Source: Corallococcus sicarius
GTDB lineage: Bacteria; Myxococcota; Myxococcia; Myxococcales; Myxococcaceae
Assembly (NCBI RefSeq): GCF_003611735.1
Contig: NZ_RAWG01000001.1
Coordinates: forward strand, 1 to 64,000
DNA length: 64,000 nt
Direction: 5' to 3'
Every line of letters starts with the position of its first letter. The first letter of the stretch is position 1. The notes beneath the pieces are model-generated. The model made no database searches, had not been told where the DNA came from, and saw only the letters and a program-made list of their open reading frames with translations. Made by a program: the position numbers and the translations under genes. This document shows, one piece after another, positions 32,379-40,356 of the stretch.

Positions 32379-34004
32379 TCACAGGCAAGGCAGGGCAAAG
32401 TGGAACGTCGAGCCTTGCTCCACTCCGCTCTCCACCCAGATGCGGCCGCCGTGGCGCTCGATGATGTCGCGGCAGATGTAGAGCCCCAGGCCCAGGCCTC
32501 CGAAGCCGGAGATGGGCGCGTTCCTCGCGCGGAAGAAGCGCTCGAAGAGATGCGCCTGCTCCTCCTTCGGAATGCCGATGCCCTCGTCCTTCACGGAGAC
32601 GCACGCCTCTGTCCCCATGCGCCGCGCCGTGACGCGGACCGTGCCGCCGGTGGGGCTGTACTTGAAGGCGTTCTCCACCAGGTTCCCCAGCACCTGCGCG
32701 AGCCGGGCGCGGTCTCCCCTGATGACGAGCGGCTCGTCGGGCGCCTCGAACCGGAGTGAGTGGAGGGAATTCGTGCCGCGGAAGTCCGCGAGGACCTCCC
32801 GGATGAACTCCCGCAGCGGGAGGGGCTCCGTCGTGAGCTCCAGCTTCCCGGCCTGGATTCGCGAGGTGTCGAGCAGATCATTGACGAGCACCGACAGCCG
32901 CGCGAGCTGGGCGAGCGCCTTGTCCACGTGGCGCGGGGCCACGGCGTGCCCGGCGTCCGCCTGGCCCTTCAGCATCTGGAGATGCAGCTTGAGGGGGGTG
33001 AGCGGCGTCTTCAGTTCGTGGGCGGCGATGGACAGGAAGTCGTCCCGGACGCGGATGGCCTCCTGGGCCTCGCGCAGCAGGCGGTCGCGCTCGGCCTGGG
33101 CGCGGTACTCCTCCGTGACTTCGGACACCACCGCACCCAGGCCCAGGATGGTGCCGCTTGACGACCGCACGGGGTAGTAGCTGACGTTCCAGTGCCGCTG
33201 CTCGCCCGGGGTGGCGGAGTCCTCTCCCGTCATGTCGAGCCCGATGATGGGGGTTCCCTCGTCCAGGACCCGCCGCATCAGGGGCTCGACGATGGGCGCC
33301 AGCTGGGGCGTCATCTCCCGCACCGTCTTGCCAATCTCCTCCTCGCGGCTCCGGCCGTGGAGCGCGGCCAGTGCGTCGTTGATGCGCAGGCAGCGCAGGT
33401 CCCGCCCGATGAAGCCCAGGGCGACGGGCGCGTGATTGAGCAGGGCGTCGAGCACGGCGAAGGACTCCTCCAGTTGCTCACGCGCCTCGCGCTCGGCGGC
33501 GAGCAGTCGCCCCTGTTCCGCCAGGGCCTGGCGCTCGGCCGTCTCCAGGTGCCCCTGCGCCCTGCGCTCCTCGGCGGCGCCCGGGCAGAGCGCCTGCGGC
33601 CGCAGCCCTGACTTCCGGAGGCGGGCACAGGCGCCAAGCTGCGTCCCGTCCTCGCCGAAGACGGGCACCACCACCGCGCTCAGTCGCTGGTCCTGCCCGC
33701 CGTCCTCACACAGCCCATCCGTGCCGGTGAGGGCCTCGTCGAGCGCGTGCTGAAGCCAGGGCAGGCCGCCGAGCACCTCCTCCGCGGAGCGGCCGAAGGG
33801 AGGGCTGCTCTGCCACCCGGCGGCGCCGGCCAGCACCGGGTCCATCCAGACAATCCGCCCATCGCTGTCCACGATCAGCGCGGCACGGAGGCTCGACCCC
33901 ACCTGGAGCAGCAGTTCGACCGGCGAAGGGCGGACGGTGGGCGTGGCCCGCGAGTGTTCAGGGCCCTCCCGTGCCGCCGGCCCTGCACGCATGTCGCCCT
34001 TCAT
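32379..34004 (-). CDS. PAS-domain sensor histidine kinase
   Basis: A 541-residue soluble histidine kinase. A PAS-like domain at about 30-130 is followed by a coiled linker (RAQGHLETAERQALAEQGR), a second PAS at about 180-310 (SYYPVRSSSGTILGLGAV), HisKA with His329 (FLSIAAHELKTPLTPL), and an ATPase domain with NLVENAFKYSP, DEGIGIP and GLGLGLYI. No membrane helices or receiver. ATG 34004 is set by GGGAGG upstream. It converges on the chemoreceptor fragment. No cognate regulator is adjacent, so it is an orphan kinase, as is common in myxobacteria. Confidence 0.92.
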   Translation of the reverse strand: MKGDMRAGPAAREGPEHSRATPTVRPSPVELLLQVGSSLRAALIVDSDGRIVWMDPVLAGAAGWQSSPPFGRSAEEVLGGLPWLQHALDEALTGTDGLCEDGGQDQRLSAVVVPVFGEDGTQLGACARLRKSGLRPQALCPGAAEERRAQGHLETAERQALAEQGRLLAAEREAREQLEESFAVLDALLNHAPVALGFIGRDLRCLRINDALAALHGRSREEEIGKTVREMTPQLAPIVEPLMRRVLDEGTPIIGLDMTGEDSATPGEQRHWNVSYYPVRSSSGTILGLGAVVSEVTEEYRAQAERDRLLREAQEAIRVRDDFLSIAAHELKTPLTPLKLHLQMLKGQADAGHAVAPRHVDKALAQLARLSVLVNDLLDTSRIQAGKLELTTEPLPLREFIREVLADFRGTNSLHSLRFEAPDEPLVIRGDRARLAQVLGNLVENAFKYSPTGGTVRVTARRMGTEACVSVKDEGIGIPKEEQAHLFERFFRARNAPISGFGGLGLGLYICRDIIERHGGRIWVESGVEQGSTFHFALPCL

Positions 34005-34193
34005 TCCGGCCGCCTCCCTTCCAGCGTTGCGGGTCGGTCTGCCCGATGAAGGAAACATGCGCAGCTGGTCGGCCTGACGCCAGCGCAAGGCGGGCGACGC
34101 ACCTCTCGGGTCCACTCCGCGTATCCTGGCTGCGTGGAACTCTCCGGTTGGTTCTTCGGCCGCAGTGCCGCCAGGGCGCACCTCTTCCACACC

Positions 34194-34378
34194 AGCTCCT
34201 GGCCAATGACGGTGATGGTCTCCGGGTCCTGGCTCCCAGCCCCCCACGGTGATCAGCGATGTCGCCCTGGGCAATACGGGCTTTGGCATCTACGCGCCCA
34301 CCGCCTTCGACGGGGGCGGGAACGTCGCGCGAGACAATGGCGCGGGCGACTGCGTGGGCATCCTCTGCTCCCCTACTG
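34194..34378 (+). pseudogene. duplicated fossil of beta-helix gene 3' end
   Basis: About 185 bases match the 3' end of the beta-helix gene (about 27792-27970) almost base for base, including CCTGGCCAATGAC, TCCGGGTCCTGGCTCCCAGC and the long GTCGCCCTGGGCAATACGGG stretch. One base is lost where the intact gene has AGCACCCCCACGG and this copy has AGCCCCCCACGG, shifting the frame, and the stop codon region has also changed. The copy has no start. It sits in the 543-base gap upstream of the large secreted protein; the remainder of that gap shows nothing recognisable beyond the ribosome site at its right end. Confidence 0.85.
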
Positions 34379-34547
34379 TCTGTTGTTGCGCCGCGGGCAA
34401 CGCCTGGGCGCCGATGTGGCCGCCCCGTCCTCACGCCCCGCCCACGCTCCCCTCTGGGCGCCCGGGCGGGAAGGCCCGGCACGCATCGTGCTCAGGGGGG
34501 CGGACGACAGGTCTTCCCGACCCGTCCATTCCCAGGACGAAGAACGT

Positions 34548-36722
34548 ATGAGCATGCGCAGACTCCCCTTCCGGCTACCGCGTTCCGCGCGGTGGGCCCT
34601 GACCTCCACCGTGATGCTGGCGGCCCCCCAGGCCCTGGCGGCCTCGTCGTGTCCCCAGCCCGAACTGACCGAGTGCTCCAACGTGGAGTACCGCGCCTCG
34701 GCCTGCGGCCAGGAGTACGACGGCTACTGCCAGGGCCTCATGGAGACGGAGTGGAAGGTCCGCTACGAGTCGGCTCCCACGCGCACCGCCATCATTCCCA
34801 AAAGCCTGGGCGGCGGCGTCGCCACGGTGGCCGTGCAGGACAGACCGGTCGTCACGAGCACCTTCGAGGGCTCGGATGAAACCGTGGTGGGGCAGATCCA
34901 GCGGGGCCAGGTGCTGGCGCGCAAGGGCTACAAAAACCTCACCGAGGTGGAGAAGGCGTACGCCGAGCAGCGCAAGGGCTGGGATGACAACGAAACCCTG
35001 GCGCGCTCCTGCCAGGAGTACGTGCACGAGAAGCACTACGACTACAGCCGCTTCGAGCAGGAGGCGGGCCAGTTTGGCGACGACTATCGCGCGCTGTTCA
35101 CCGCGGCCTACGGCTCCGAGGGCATCGCGGAGCGCACGCTGTTCAGCAAGGACGGCGAGAAGCTCCCGCCTCTCTGGGACGGCGACACGCGCGTGGAGAA
35201 GAACGCGTACTTCCGCTTCGAGCCGGGCGAGTACCCGAAGGGCACGCAGGCCTACACCTTCTCCACCGAGGCGGCGCTCAAGGCGAACAACCCCGAGGGC
35301 CGCAAGTGGGTGGCGCCGACGGACGGGTGGCACCTGTCCATGAGCGAGGCGCTCAGCGAGACGCCGGACGACGTGCTCAATGACTCGCAGCAGCGGCAGG
35401 AGAAGTTCACCGCGCTGCTGGGCCGTCGCGATGCCGTCTACCTGCAGTGGCAGCGTGCGTCGGAGGCGCTCAAGGCCCGGGACTTCGACACGGCGGAGCT
35501 GGATGCGCAGACGGCCGAGCGGCTCTATGCGCTGGACAAGGCCATCGAGGTGTCGCTGGTGAGGGCGGACAAGGAAGGCTGCCTCACCACGGAAAAGACC
35601 ACGGCCTGTGACTGGAGCCCGCGCCGCTACAAGGCGATGGTGGACGCGGTCATGGTTCCGCGTCGCGAGGCGGACCTGGGCGTGTGCCTGACGCTCACCG
35701 GCAACGACTTCGGCGCGGAGAGCTTCGTGCGCAACGCGGACCGGCTGAAGATCGAGGGGTTGGACCAGGGCGACTACACGAGGTCGCCGCAGATGCTGCA
35801 GCACTACCTGCGCACCTTCGCGACGTGGCTGGCGCAGCAGCCGGAACCCGTGCAGCCGGCGACGATGACCAAGCGCCACGCCCAGGACGTCTCCGCGGGC
35901 GGCTACGCGGGGTCGAACGACTTCGGCGGTGGCTATTCGCTGCGCGCCGGCTGGGAGGTCACGACGCCGGGGACGGCCTTCACCGGCAACTGGTGCGACA
36001 CCAACGCCAGCGTCTCCAGCGAGCTGACCCTCTACGCGAACGTGTTCAGCCCCGTCCGCACGGAGCTCGCGCACCTGGAGGGCCGGGCGTTCACGGAGCC
36101 CTCCGCCGTCCGCGTCCAGGTGGGCGCGCGCCTGCTGGGCTACTCCATCTTCACCTATGACCACTCCCAGCCGACGCGCTTCACCTTCGTGCAGAGCACG
36201 CCGTTCGTGGACCAGGACGCGGTCAGCGCGTCCACCACCTTCATGGTGTGGTTCATCCCCGTCACGGTGAAGGGCGGCCTGTCCGCGGAGGTGGGCATCC
36301 GCACGACGCTGGGCGGCGCTGTCACCCGAGACTGCACGCAGAACCTGATTGCGCTGGACCTGATTGGCAACGTGGGGCCGTACGCCATCGCCAACGGCTT
36401 CGCGGACGTGGGCATCGGTGTTCCGGGCCTCCGCGTGGGCGTGCGCGGCGAGCTGGTCATCCTCGACTTCAACCTGCCGTTGGAGGGCAACGTGGGCATC
36501 GCGCTGAGCAACGCTTCGCACCCGACGAACCCCAACACCCTGTTCCTGTCCCTGGGGCTCAACCTGGACATGACGATGAAGTCGCTGGGCGGGAAGCTGT
36601 CCCTGTTCGGGGAGCTGTTGTTCCTGAAGGCGGAGTTCCCCATCGTCTCCTGGACGGGCGTCGGCACCAGCCAGCGGCTGTTCAGCGACCAGTACTACCT
36701 GCCGCTCGCGCAGCTCTACTAG
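34548..36722 (+). CDS. large secreted protein, unknown family
   Basis: A 724-residue protein with a Sec signal (ALTSTVMLAAPQALA) cleaved before ASSCPQPELTEC. The first ~60 mature residues are Cys-containing (TECSNVEYRASACGQEYDG). The middle (about 100-420) is helical and charged. The C-terminal ~250 residues are strongly beta with repeated amphipathic strands (VTVKGGLSAEVGIRTTLGG, LIGNVGPYAIANGFADVGIG, LGLNLDMTMKSLGGKL), which could be a barrel or open lipid-binding sheet. I do not recognise the family. The lipid-transfer-protein-like gene follows after a hairpin, and the two probably act together. ATG 34548 follows GGACGAAG; it is the first Met of a clean signal peptide. Confidence 0.85.
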   Translation: MSMRRLPFRLPRSARWALTSTVMLAAPQALAASSCPQPELTECSNVEYRASACGQEYDGYCQGLMETEWKVRYESAPTRTAIIPKSLGGGVATVAVQDRPVVTSTFEGSDETVVGQIQRGQVLARKGYKNLTEVEKAYAEQRKGWDDNETLARSCQEYVHEKHYDYSRFEQEAGQFGDDYRALFTAAYGSEGIAERTLFSKDGEKLPPLWDGDTRVEKNAYFRFEPGEYPKGTQAYTFSTEAALKANNPEGRKWVAPTDGWHLSMSEALSETPDDVLNDSQQRQEKFTALLGRRDAVYLQWQRASEALKARDFDTAELDAQTAERLYALDKAIEVSLVRADKEGCLTTEKTTACDWSPRRYKAMVDAVMVPRREADLGVCLTLTGNDFGAESFVRNADRLKIEGLDQGDYTRSPQMLQHYLRTFATWLAQQPEPVQPATMTKRHAQDVSAGGYAGSNDFGGGYSLRAGWEVTTPGTAFTGNWCDTNASVSSELTLYANVFSPVRTELAHLEGRAFTEPSAVRVQVGARLLGYSIFTYDHSQPTRFTFVQSTPFVDQDAVSASTTFMVWFIPVTVKGGLSAEVGIRTTLGGAVTRDCTQNLIALDLIGNVGPYAIANGFADVGIGVPGLRVGVRGELVILDFNLPLEGNVGIALSNASHPTNPNTLFLSLGLNLDMTMKSLGGKLSLFGELLFLKAEFPIVSWTGVGTSQRLFSDQYYLPLAQLY

Positions 36723-36747
36723 CCGCACCCTCCTTCCCGGGCACGTT

Positions 36748-36777
36748 CCCCGGGACCGTCATCGCACGGTCCCGGGG
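36748..36777. terminator. strong hairpin between paired secreted genes
   Basis: CCCCGGGACCGT (36748-36759) pairs perfectly with ACGGTCCCGGGG (36766-36777) around a 6-base loop. It lies 25 bases after the 724-residue gene's stop and 57 bases before the next start. No T-run follows, so it may be a partial terminator, attenuator or RNA-stabilising element that sets the ratio of the two products. Confidence 0.7.
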
Positions 36778-36834
36778 CGTGTCCGGGTGTCCTTCCCAAG
36801 CAGGTTTCACGTCTTCACGCTGGAGTCTCTCCGC

Positions 36835-38754
36835 ATGCGTCGCTCGACCCTCGTTCGTGGCGTGGCCGGCCTCTGTGCCCTGCTGTGCCTGGGTGCGATT
36901 TTCCTCTGGCGGTCCTCGCCCTCCCAGACCGCTGGCGCGGCGGAGGCCCAGGCTTCCCACCGGCTGCCGCTGTTCCGCTGGCGCGTGGGCGAGGCCCATA
37001 CCTTCCACCTGGTCTGGGATGACCTGGAGCGCGTGGCGCTGCCCACCAGCCAGGGCTCGGGGGCGGCGCAGCAGGGAATGCTCGAAGGCACGCTGCACCT
37101 GGAGGGAGAGCTCACGCTCCAGGCGCTGGAGTCGCGGGCCACGGGCACGCGTCTGCGATTGACGCTGCGGCGGCTGGGGCGGCATGAGGCGCTCTTCGCC
37201 GGACAGGCGCTCCTGCCCGACGCGGCGGCCGTCCAGCAGCACCTGCCCGATACGGCCAGCGCGTGGCTGGAGCTGGACGCGCGCGGCGCGCTCCAGGCGG
37301 TGCGTTTCTCCGAAGCGGATCCGCCGCTGTTCCGCCAGTTCGCGCAGACGCTGGCGGCGGAGCTGTTCCCCTCCGAGCTGCGCGACGAGGCCGGGTGGAC
37401 GGCCACCGAGTCCACCCAGACAGGCGACGTGGAGGCGAAGTTCGCCTTCGAGGGCGAGGACGCCTCGCGGCTGACGCGCGGTCGCACCCGCTACCTGAAG
37501 CTGCGCTCCGCGGGCGCGGCGGTCATCGCCGGGCAGCAGCTGGGGTCGCTCACGCGCTTCGACCGGGACGCCGAGGGCCGCCTGCTCGCCATCAGCCAGG
37601 ACGAGCTGCTGGACGCGACGGGGACGGACGGACGCACGCTGTTGTCCCGGCGGCTGCGCCTGCGGCTCACGTTCCAGTCGCGGCAGATGCAGCCCCTGGC
37701 TCCCGCGGCCGAGGACAAGATGCTGGTGCGCACGCCGTCGCAGATCGCCTTCGAGGGAGACCCCGAGCTGGCGCGCCTGCATGGACAGGCGGACGGGATG
37801 ACGGTGGATGCGCTGCTGGAGACGCTGGAGGAGGCGGGCAATCCGGAGGCCATCGTCTCGCTGGATGTGTTCGCAAGGCGCGCGATCGCGGCGCTGAAGC
37901 TGGAGCCGGGGCGCAGCCAGGAGCTGTCACGGCTGTTCCTGAAGGCAGGCACGAACCCGGGGCAGCGCGAGCTGATGCTGGACCTGCTGGTGGGCGCGGG
38001 CCACGCGGAGGCGCAGGCCGTGCTGCGGCAGCTCATCCAGTCCCCGGAGGCGCGCGAGCACGCGGGGGCCTACGTGCTGATGGTGCAGCGCGCGGGGTTC
38101 CTGGAGCAGCCGGAGCCGGAGACGGGCGCGATGCTCAACAGGTTGCTGGGCCGGGCGAAGGCGGAGGGCGACGTGAACGTGGAGCGGGCCACGTCCTACG
38201 CACTGGGCGCCTGGTCCTCGCACCTGAAGCCGGAGTCGGCGGAGGCGCGGGAAGCGCTGCGCACCCTGGAGGCGGGGCTTTCGCAGGCGTCGGGAGACGA
38301 GGCGCGGGCGCATGCGCTGCGGGCCCTGGGGGGCACGGGTTCGGAGCGGCTGCTGGATGTGGCCTCGCCACACCTGCGTTCGGCTTCCGCCGACGTGCGG
38401 GCCGCCGCCGTGGATGCGCTGCGCCGCGCGCCGCAGGAGCTGGCCACGCGCATGCTGCTGGACGCGCTGGACACGGAGCAGGACCGCGCGGTGCAGCGGG
38501 TCCTGCTGGACGCGCTGAACACGCGCCCGTTGGATGCCTCCGCGCTGGAGCACCTGCGGGCCTGGGTGGTGGCGGGACGGCTGGCGGCGGGCGAAGAGCC
38601 GGCGCTGCTGGCGGTCGCGGCCCGGCACCTGGAGGGCGGCACGCCCGTCTTCCAGATGCTCCAGGCTCTCTCCGTGCGGCCGGGCCTGCAGGGCTCCACG
38701 CGGGCGCGGGTGCTGTCGTTGATGGCCCAGGCGGGGGCGCAGCTGGGCGGGTGA
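36835..38754 (+). CDS. vitellogenin/MTP-like (lipid transfer) secreted protein with helical repeats
   Basis: A 639-residue protein with an N-terminal membrane or signal helix (GVAGLCALLCLGAIFLW). Residues ~45-250 are beta-rich and follow the N-terminal sheet of large lipid transfer proteins: FRWRVGEAHTFHLVWDD, then GTLHLEGELTLQAL, then ALQAVRFSEADPPLFRQFAQ (where eukaryotic members have G-V-x-x-V and NIKRG), then GWTATESTQTGDVEAKF. Residues ~325-630 are a helical superhelix of HEAT-like pairs (RELMLDLLVGAGHAEAQAVL, ATSYALGAWSSHLK, ADVRAAAVDALRRAP) in the order of the lipovitellin helical domain. A family-level match by eye, not by search. ATG 36835 follows TGGAG. Extracytoplasmic lipid handling is inference. 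Confidence 0.8.
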   Translation: MRRSTLVRGVAGLCALLCLGAIFLWRSSPSQTAGAAEAQASHRLPLFRWRVGEAHTFHLVWDDLERVALPTSQGSGAAQQGMLEGTLHLEGELTLQALESRATGTRLRLTLRRLGRHEALFAGQALLPDAAAVQQHLPDTASAWLELDARGALQAVRFSEADPPLFRQFAQTLAAELFPSELRDEAGWTATESTQTGDVEAKFAFEGEDASRLTRGRTRYLKLRSAGAAVIAGQQLGSLTRFDRDAEGRLLAISQDELLDATGTDGRTLLSRRLRLRLTFQSRQMQPLAPAAEDKMLVRTPSQIAFEGDPELARLHGQADGMTVDALLETLEEAGNPEAIVSLDVFARRAIAALKLEPGRSQELSRLFLKAGTNPGQRELMLDLLVGAGHAEAQAVLRQLIQSPEAREHAGAYVLMVQRAGFLEQPEPETGAMLNRLLGRAKAEGDVNVERATSYALGAWSSHLKPESAEAREALRTLEAGLSQASGDEARAHALRALGGTGSERLLDVASPHLRSASADVRAAAVDALRRAPQELATRMLLDALDTEQDRAVQRVLLDALNTRPLDASALEHLRAWVVAGRLAAGEEPALLAVAARHLEGGTPVFQMLQALSVRPGLQGSTRARVLSLMAQAGAQLGG

Positions 38755-38763
38755 CGCGCGGGA

Positions 38764-38829
38764 GGAGAGGTTTGACCTCTCCCGCCGGACAGCAGAAAGC
38801 CCTGCTCCCCGGGACTTGGGAAGCAGGGC
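38764..38829. terminator. two consecutive terminator hairpins
   Basis: GGAGAGGT (38764-38771) pairs with ACCTCTCC (38775-38782). Then GCCCTGCT (38799-38806) pairs with AGCAGGGC (38822-38829), with an inner CCC/GGG. Both follow the stop of the lipid-transfer-like gene and would terminate it. Confidence 0.75.
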
Positions 38830-38830
38830 C

Positions 38831-38849
38831 GCGACCCCGACAGGAATCG
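38831..38849. repeat. 19-bp copy of tRNA-Arg 3' end (putative att site)
   Basis: GCGACCCCGACAGGAATCG is identical to 47213-47231, the 3' end of the minus-strand tRNA-Arg(CCU) plus one flanking base, in the same orientation. Prophages and islands that integrate at tRNA 3' ends leave such a direct repeat at the far boundary. Decayed phage genes lie between the two copies. The sequence just to the right (38850-38905) also resembles 47338-47391, so a chromosomal duplication is an alternative. Confidence 0.65.
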
Positions 38850-38936
38850 CCCCCCCCGGCCGGCAGGGGGTCCGCCTGCTCTCGGGTCGGCTTCGCTCGC
38901 GACGGCCCCCCGCGAGGGCATACCCGACGGGCCCCC

Positions 38937-39192
38937 CTGTTCCGCCAGTACCTGAGCGCGGAGGAGTTGCATCGGCGCCATGCTCCGCCCGAGAGCGACG
39001 TGCGCGTCGTCACAGACTGGCTGGTGAGCAAGGGTTTCAAGGAGGGGGCGGTGGCCACCAATCGGCTGCTCATCCACTTCACCGGCACGGTGGGCCAGCT
39101 CAACGATGCCTTCGGCGTGACGTTGCGCGTGCTGGAGCGCAAGGCGCCCCAGGCCGGCAACCCCCAGGCTGGGACCCGCATTGTCAATCGGA
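38937..39192 (+). pseudogene. S53 peptidase propeptide fragment
   Basis: About 85 codons match the activation domain of kumamolisin/sedolisin peptidases: RQYLSAEELHRRHAPPESDV, VVTDWLVSKGFKEGAV, NRLLIHFTGTVGQLNDAFGV. There is no start, no catalytic domain, and the frame breaks near 39180. From there another frame (SLTYRDVREDEAAVLRIEDG) runs to 39331 as the tail of something unrecognised. It is a truncated remnant just inside the left boundary of the mobile region; no intact gene lies between 38755 and 39327. Confidence 0.7.
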
Positions 39193-39327
39193 AGCCTACG
39201 TCAGGCTGTACCGGTCCAAGGTCTCCCTCACCTATCGTGACGTTCGGGAAGACGAGGCCGCCGTGCTTCGCATCGAGGATGGCGTCATCGAATGGTTCGG
39301 CGCCGTGCGGAACCTGAGAGGAAAAGG

Positions 39328-40296
39328 ATGATGAAAATGTTGAAGGTGTCGCTGCTGATGACTACGTGTGCGCTCACCGCCTGCGGGGCCACGGATGACG
39401 ACGCGTTTGAGCAACAAACCGCTCACGCATCGGCCCCGTTGACGAGCACCCAGCCCCTGCGGGTCATCAGCCACAACATCGAAGGCTGTCCGGGCGGCCA
39501 CGCGGGGAACCCGGCCTACCTCACTTCAATCAAGAACCAGATCGACACCTGGCAGCCCCAGGTGGTCGGCCTGCAGGAGGTCGGCTGGCTGCAATTCCAG
39601 AACCTGAAGAACACCTACGAACCGCTGGGCTGGAGCCTGCGGTTCGAGTCGCTGCGTCGCACCGGGCCGCTCTCGGACCCGACCTCGCAGACGCTGCCGC
39701 ACCCGTCCTGTACCTACGGTCAAGACGCGCCGTACCCGCAGGGCCAGGTGCTCATGGTCCACGGTACCTTGACCCACTATGAGGTCGCGGACCTGCCGTT
39801 CGTGGACGGCGACAAGCACTTCACCCTCCAGTGCGGGGAGTTCAGGATGGAAGGCTTCACGAAGACGGTCCGCGCGTGCAACACGCACCTCGCGGTGGCG
39901 GCGAACGACGACGCCAACCTGAACGGGAAGCGGCGGCAGCTCGAGGCCATCCAGGCTCTTACCAACCCGCACGTCGCGTCAAAGATCGTGACCCTGACGG
40001 GCGACTTCAACCTCCAGCCGGCGTCGGTGCACATGGACAACATCTACCGGCTGACACGGGGTGGCTCGCACACCGGCGATGGCGAGTTCCGGGAGGCGGA
40101 CCAGACGGACGGGACGTACTGCCCGAACGAGGCGTGCCGCGACATGCAGCCCACCCACGGGAACTCGAAGCTGGACTACGTGTTCTTCAACCGGCAGACC
40201 TGCGACAACGCCACCCTGTCCGGCGGCGTGGTGCCAGTCCAGTCGACCGAGTCGGACCACGACATCAAGCGGGGGCGCTGCGACATCACCGGCTGA
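39328..40296 (+). CDS. endonuclease/exonuclease/phosphatase-family lipoprotein
   Basis: A 322-residue lipoprotein (signal VSLLMTTCALTAC, lipobox Cys). The mature domain is the EEP (DNase I-like) fold with its metal and catalytic motifs: HNIEG, LQEVGW, CNTHLAVA, TGDFNLQP, SKLDYVFF and ESDHDI near the end. Members cleave nucleic acids, phosphoinositides or sphingolipids; with a lipid anchor and secretion, a nuclease or phosphodiesterase acting on prey or the extracellular matrix is plausible. AGAGG lies seven bases before the ATG at 39328. It lies at the left of the mobile region, directly upstream of a toxin/immunity pair. Confidence 0.9.
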   Translation: MMKMLKVSLLMTTCALTACGATDDDAFEQQTAHASAPLTSTQPLRVISHNIEGCPGGHAGNPAYLTSIKNQIDTWQPQVVGLQEVGWLQFQNLKNTYEPLGWSLRFESLRRTGPLSDPTSQTLPHPSCTYGQDAPYPQGQVLMVHGTLTHYEVADLPFVDGDKHFTLQCGEFRMEGFTKTVRACNTHLAVAANDDANLNGKRRQLEAIQALTNPHVASKIVTLTGDFNLQPASVHMDNIYRLTRGGSHTGDGEFREADQTDGTYCPNEACRDMQPTHGNSKLDYVFFNRQTCDNATLSGGVVPVQSTESDHDIKRGRCDITG

Positions 40297-40356
40297 CAGG
40301 GCGCGCTCGCCCCTGTGACTTCACTTGCCGCACTGGTCGCGCTATCACGTTTTGCT

